Assembly: GCA_003488965.1 (NCBI GenBank)
Contig: DNJW01000085.1
Coordinates: forward strand, 1-6,541
DNA: 6,541 nt
Origin: Lachnospiraceae bacterium
GTDB lineage: Bacteria; Bacillota; Clostridia; Lachnospirales; Lachnospiraceae
Direction of reading: 5' to 3'
The position numbers and the translations under genes were made by a program. The stretch's first letter is position 1. Each line of letters opens with the position of its first letter. Below the pieces are notes generated by a model. It was not told the origin of the DNA. It searched no databases and saw only the letters and a list, made by a program, of their open reading frames with translations. This document shows, piece by piece, positions 6,336 through 6,541 of this stretch.

Positions 6336-6482
6336 TTAGAAGTTGTTGTTGTTTTTCTGGTTGCTGTTAGAGCAATTGTTGCTGTTGTTGCTGTTCTTCT
6401 GGTTCTGTTTTTCATTGTTGCTGTTATTGTACTTGTTTTCCTGATTCTGTTTTTCATTCTGGTTATAATCGTTTTTAGACAT
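6336..6482 (-). CDS. Small Asn/Gln-rich protein, possibly spore-associated
   Basis: A 48-codon ORF, ATG at 6480-6482 and TAA at 6336-6338. The product begins MSKNDYNQNEK and ends NNNNF. About half the residues are Asn or Gln, most others are Ser, Lys and Glu, with one Cys (C37); there is no signal peptide, hydrophobic segment or fold signature. A near-duplicate NEKQNQ-(E/K)N stretch starts at residues 9 and 23. Support for it being real: AGGAGG (6491-6496) 8 bases before the ATG, a -10-like element upstream, and a strong terminator 18 bases after the stop, so it forms a complete single-gene unit. I do not recognise a named family. Low-complexity Asn/Gln-rich small proteins of Firmicutes include spore proteins (for example gamma-type SASP, also rich in N and Q), and the upstream CATACTA supports sporulation timing, but this is inference. 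Confidence 0.8.
   Translation of the reverse strand: MSKNDYNQNEKQNQENKYNNSNNEKQNQKNSNNSNNCSNSNQKNNNNF
6399..6458 (-). repeat. Internal 18-base repeat in the Asn/Gln-rich gene
   Basis: The 18 bases encoding NEKQNQ at residues 9-14 (6441-6458) recur at residues 23-28 (6399-6416) with a single synonymous difference, 42 bases apart and in frame. This suggests that the gene grew by in-frame tandem duplication of a roughly 14-codon unit. Confidence 0.8.
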
Positions 6483-6490
6483 TTTGTATT

Positions 6491-6496
6491 CCTCCT
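6491..6496 (-). promoter_or_regulatory. Ribosome binding site of the Asn/Gln-rich gene
   Basis: A perfect AGGAGG on the minus strand with 8-base spacing to the ATG at 6482. It is the main evidence that this short low-complexity frame, not the overlapping 64-codon frame, is translated. Confidence 0.88.
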
Positions 6497-6517
6497 GATT
6501 ATTTTTTGTTACAGGAA

Positions 6518-6524
6518 TAGTATG
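6518..6524 (-). promoter_or_regulatory. Candidate sporulation-type -10 element (CATACTA)
   Basis: CATACTA lies 35 bases upstream of the ATG. It matches the -10 sequence known for Bacillus sigma-G promoters (CATnnTA) and resembles sigma-E/K -10 elements. The -35 would fall at or just past the window's right edge, so it cannot be checked here. A vegetative alternative, TATAAG at about 6526-6531, is close to the sigma-A -10, so the assignment is open. Confidence 0.4.
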
Positions 6525-6541
6525 TCTTATACAAATTAAAA

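Noticed and set aside
6263..6457. Minus-strand 64-codon Thr/Arg-rich frame
   Set aside because: It overlaps the 48-codon ORF in another frame, has no ribosome site at its ATG, and runs through the terminator hairpin. The 48-codon frame has AGGAGG at correct spacing and ends before the terminator.
6198..6539. Plus-strand 113-codon frame with a strongly hydrophobic, membrane-like stretch
   Set aside because: It is the antisense of the Asn/Gln-rich gene: complements of AAC/AAT/CAG codons read as Val/Leu/Ile in this frame. It has no ribosome site and runs through the promoter and terminator of the minus-strand genes.

Overview
The window looks like chromosomal DNA from a Gram-positive, probably spore-forming member of the Clostridia, most likely Lachnospiraceae. 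This rests on moderate GC with AT-rich intergenic gaps, strong AGGAGG-type ribosome sites, sigma-A-like promoters, a PocR-type hybrid histidine kinase of a kind common in that family, and a small Asn/Gln-rich gene with a sporulation-like -10 element. The family assignment is inference from style, not from a marker gene. Every supported gene is on the minus strand, so transcription runs from high to low coordinates.

In transcription order there are three units. (1) At the right edge (about 6280-6541) is a complete single-gene unit: a -10 element, AGGAGG, a 48-codon Asn/Gln-rich ORF and a textbook rho-independent terminator. (2) At 2503-6252 is a two-gene signalling unit. A good promoter overlaps a perfect 7-bp inverted repeat. 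It is followed by a response regulator with a degenerate plus an intact receiver domain and no output domain, then, 85 bp on, a large soluble hybrid histidine kinase (PocR sensor, HisKA, ATPase, degenerate receiver, intact receiver, HPt, duplicated helical tail). Together these hold all parts of a His-Asp-His-Asp phosphorelay, but no DNA-binding or enzymatic output lies in the window. (3) At 87-2415 is a tightly packed housekeeping operon with its own promoter: a THUMP-domain rRNA methyltransferase (RlmL/YpsC type), the nucleotide-pool cleaner RdgB (XTP/dITP diphosphatase) and a YfcE-type metallophosphoesterase, with 7- and 11-bp gaps and ribosome sites lying in or over the preceding gene's end.

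The housekeeping operon is ordinary. The parts worth attention are the signalling pair (a receiver with Glu in place of Asp, another with Cys in place of Asp, a CxxC-x10-CxxC cluster in the PocR sensor, and an undescribed duplicated C-terminal tail) and the Asn/Gln-rich small gene with its sporulation-type promoter element. No mobile element, CRISPR array, tRNA or rRNA was seen, and no plus-strand gene is credible.
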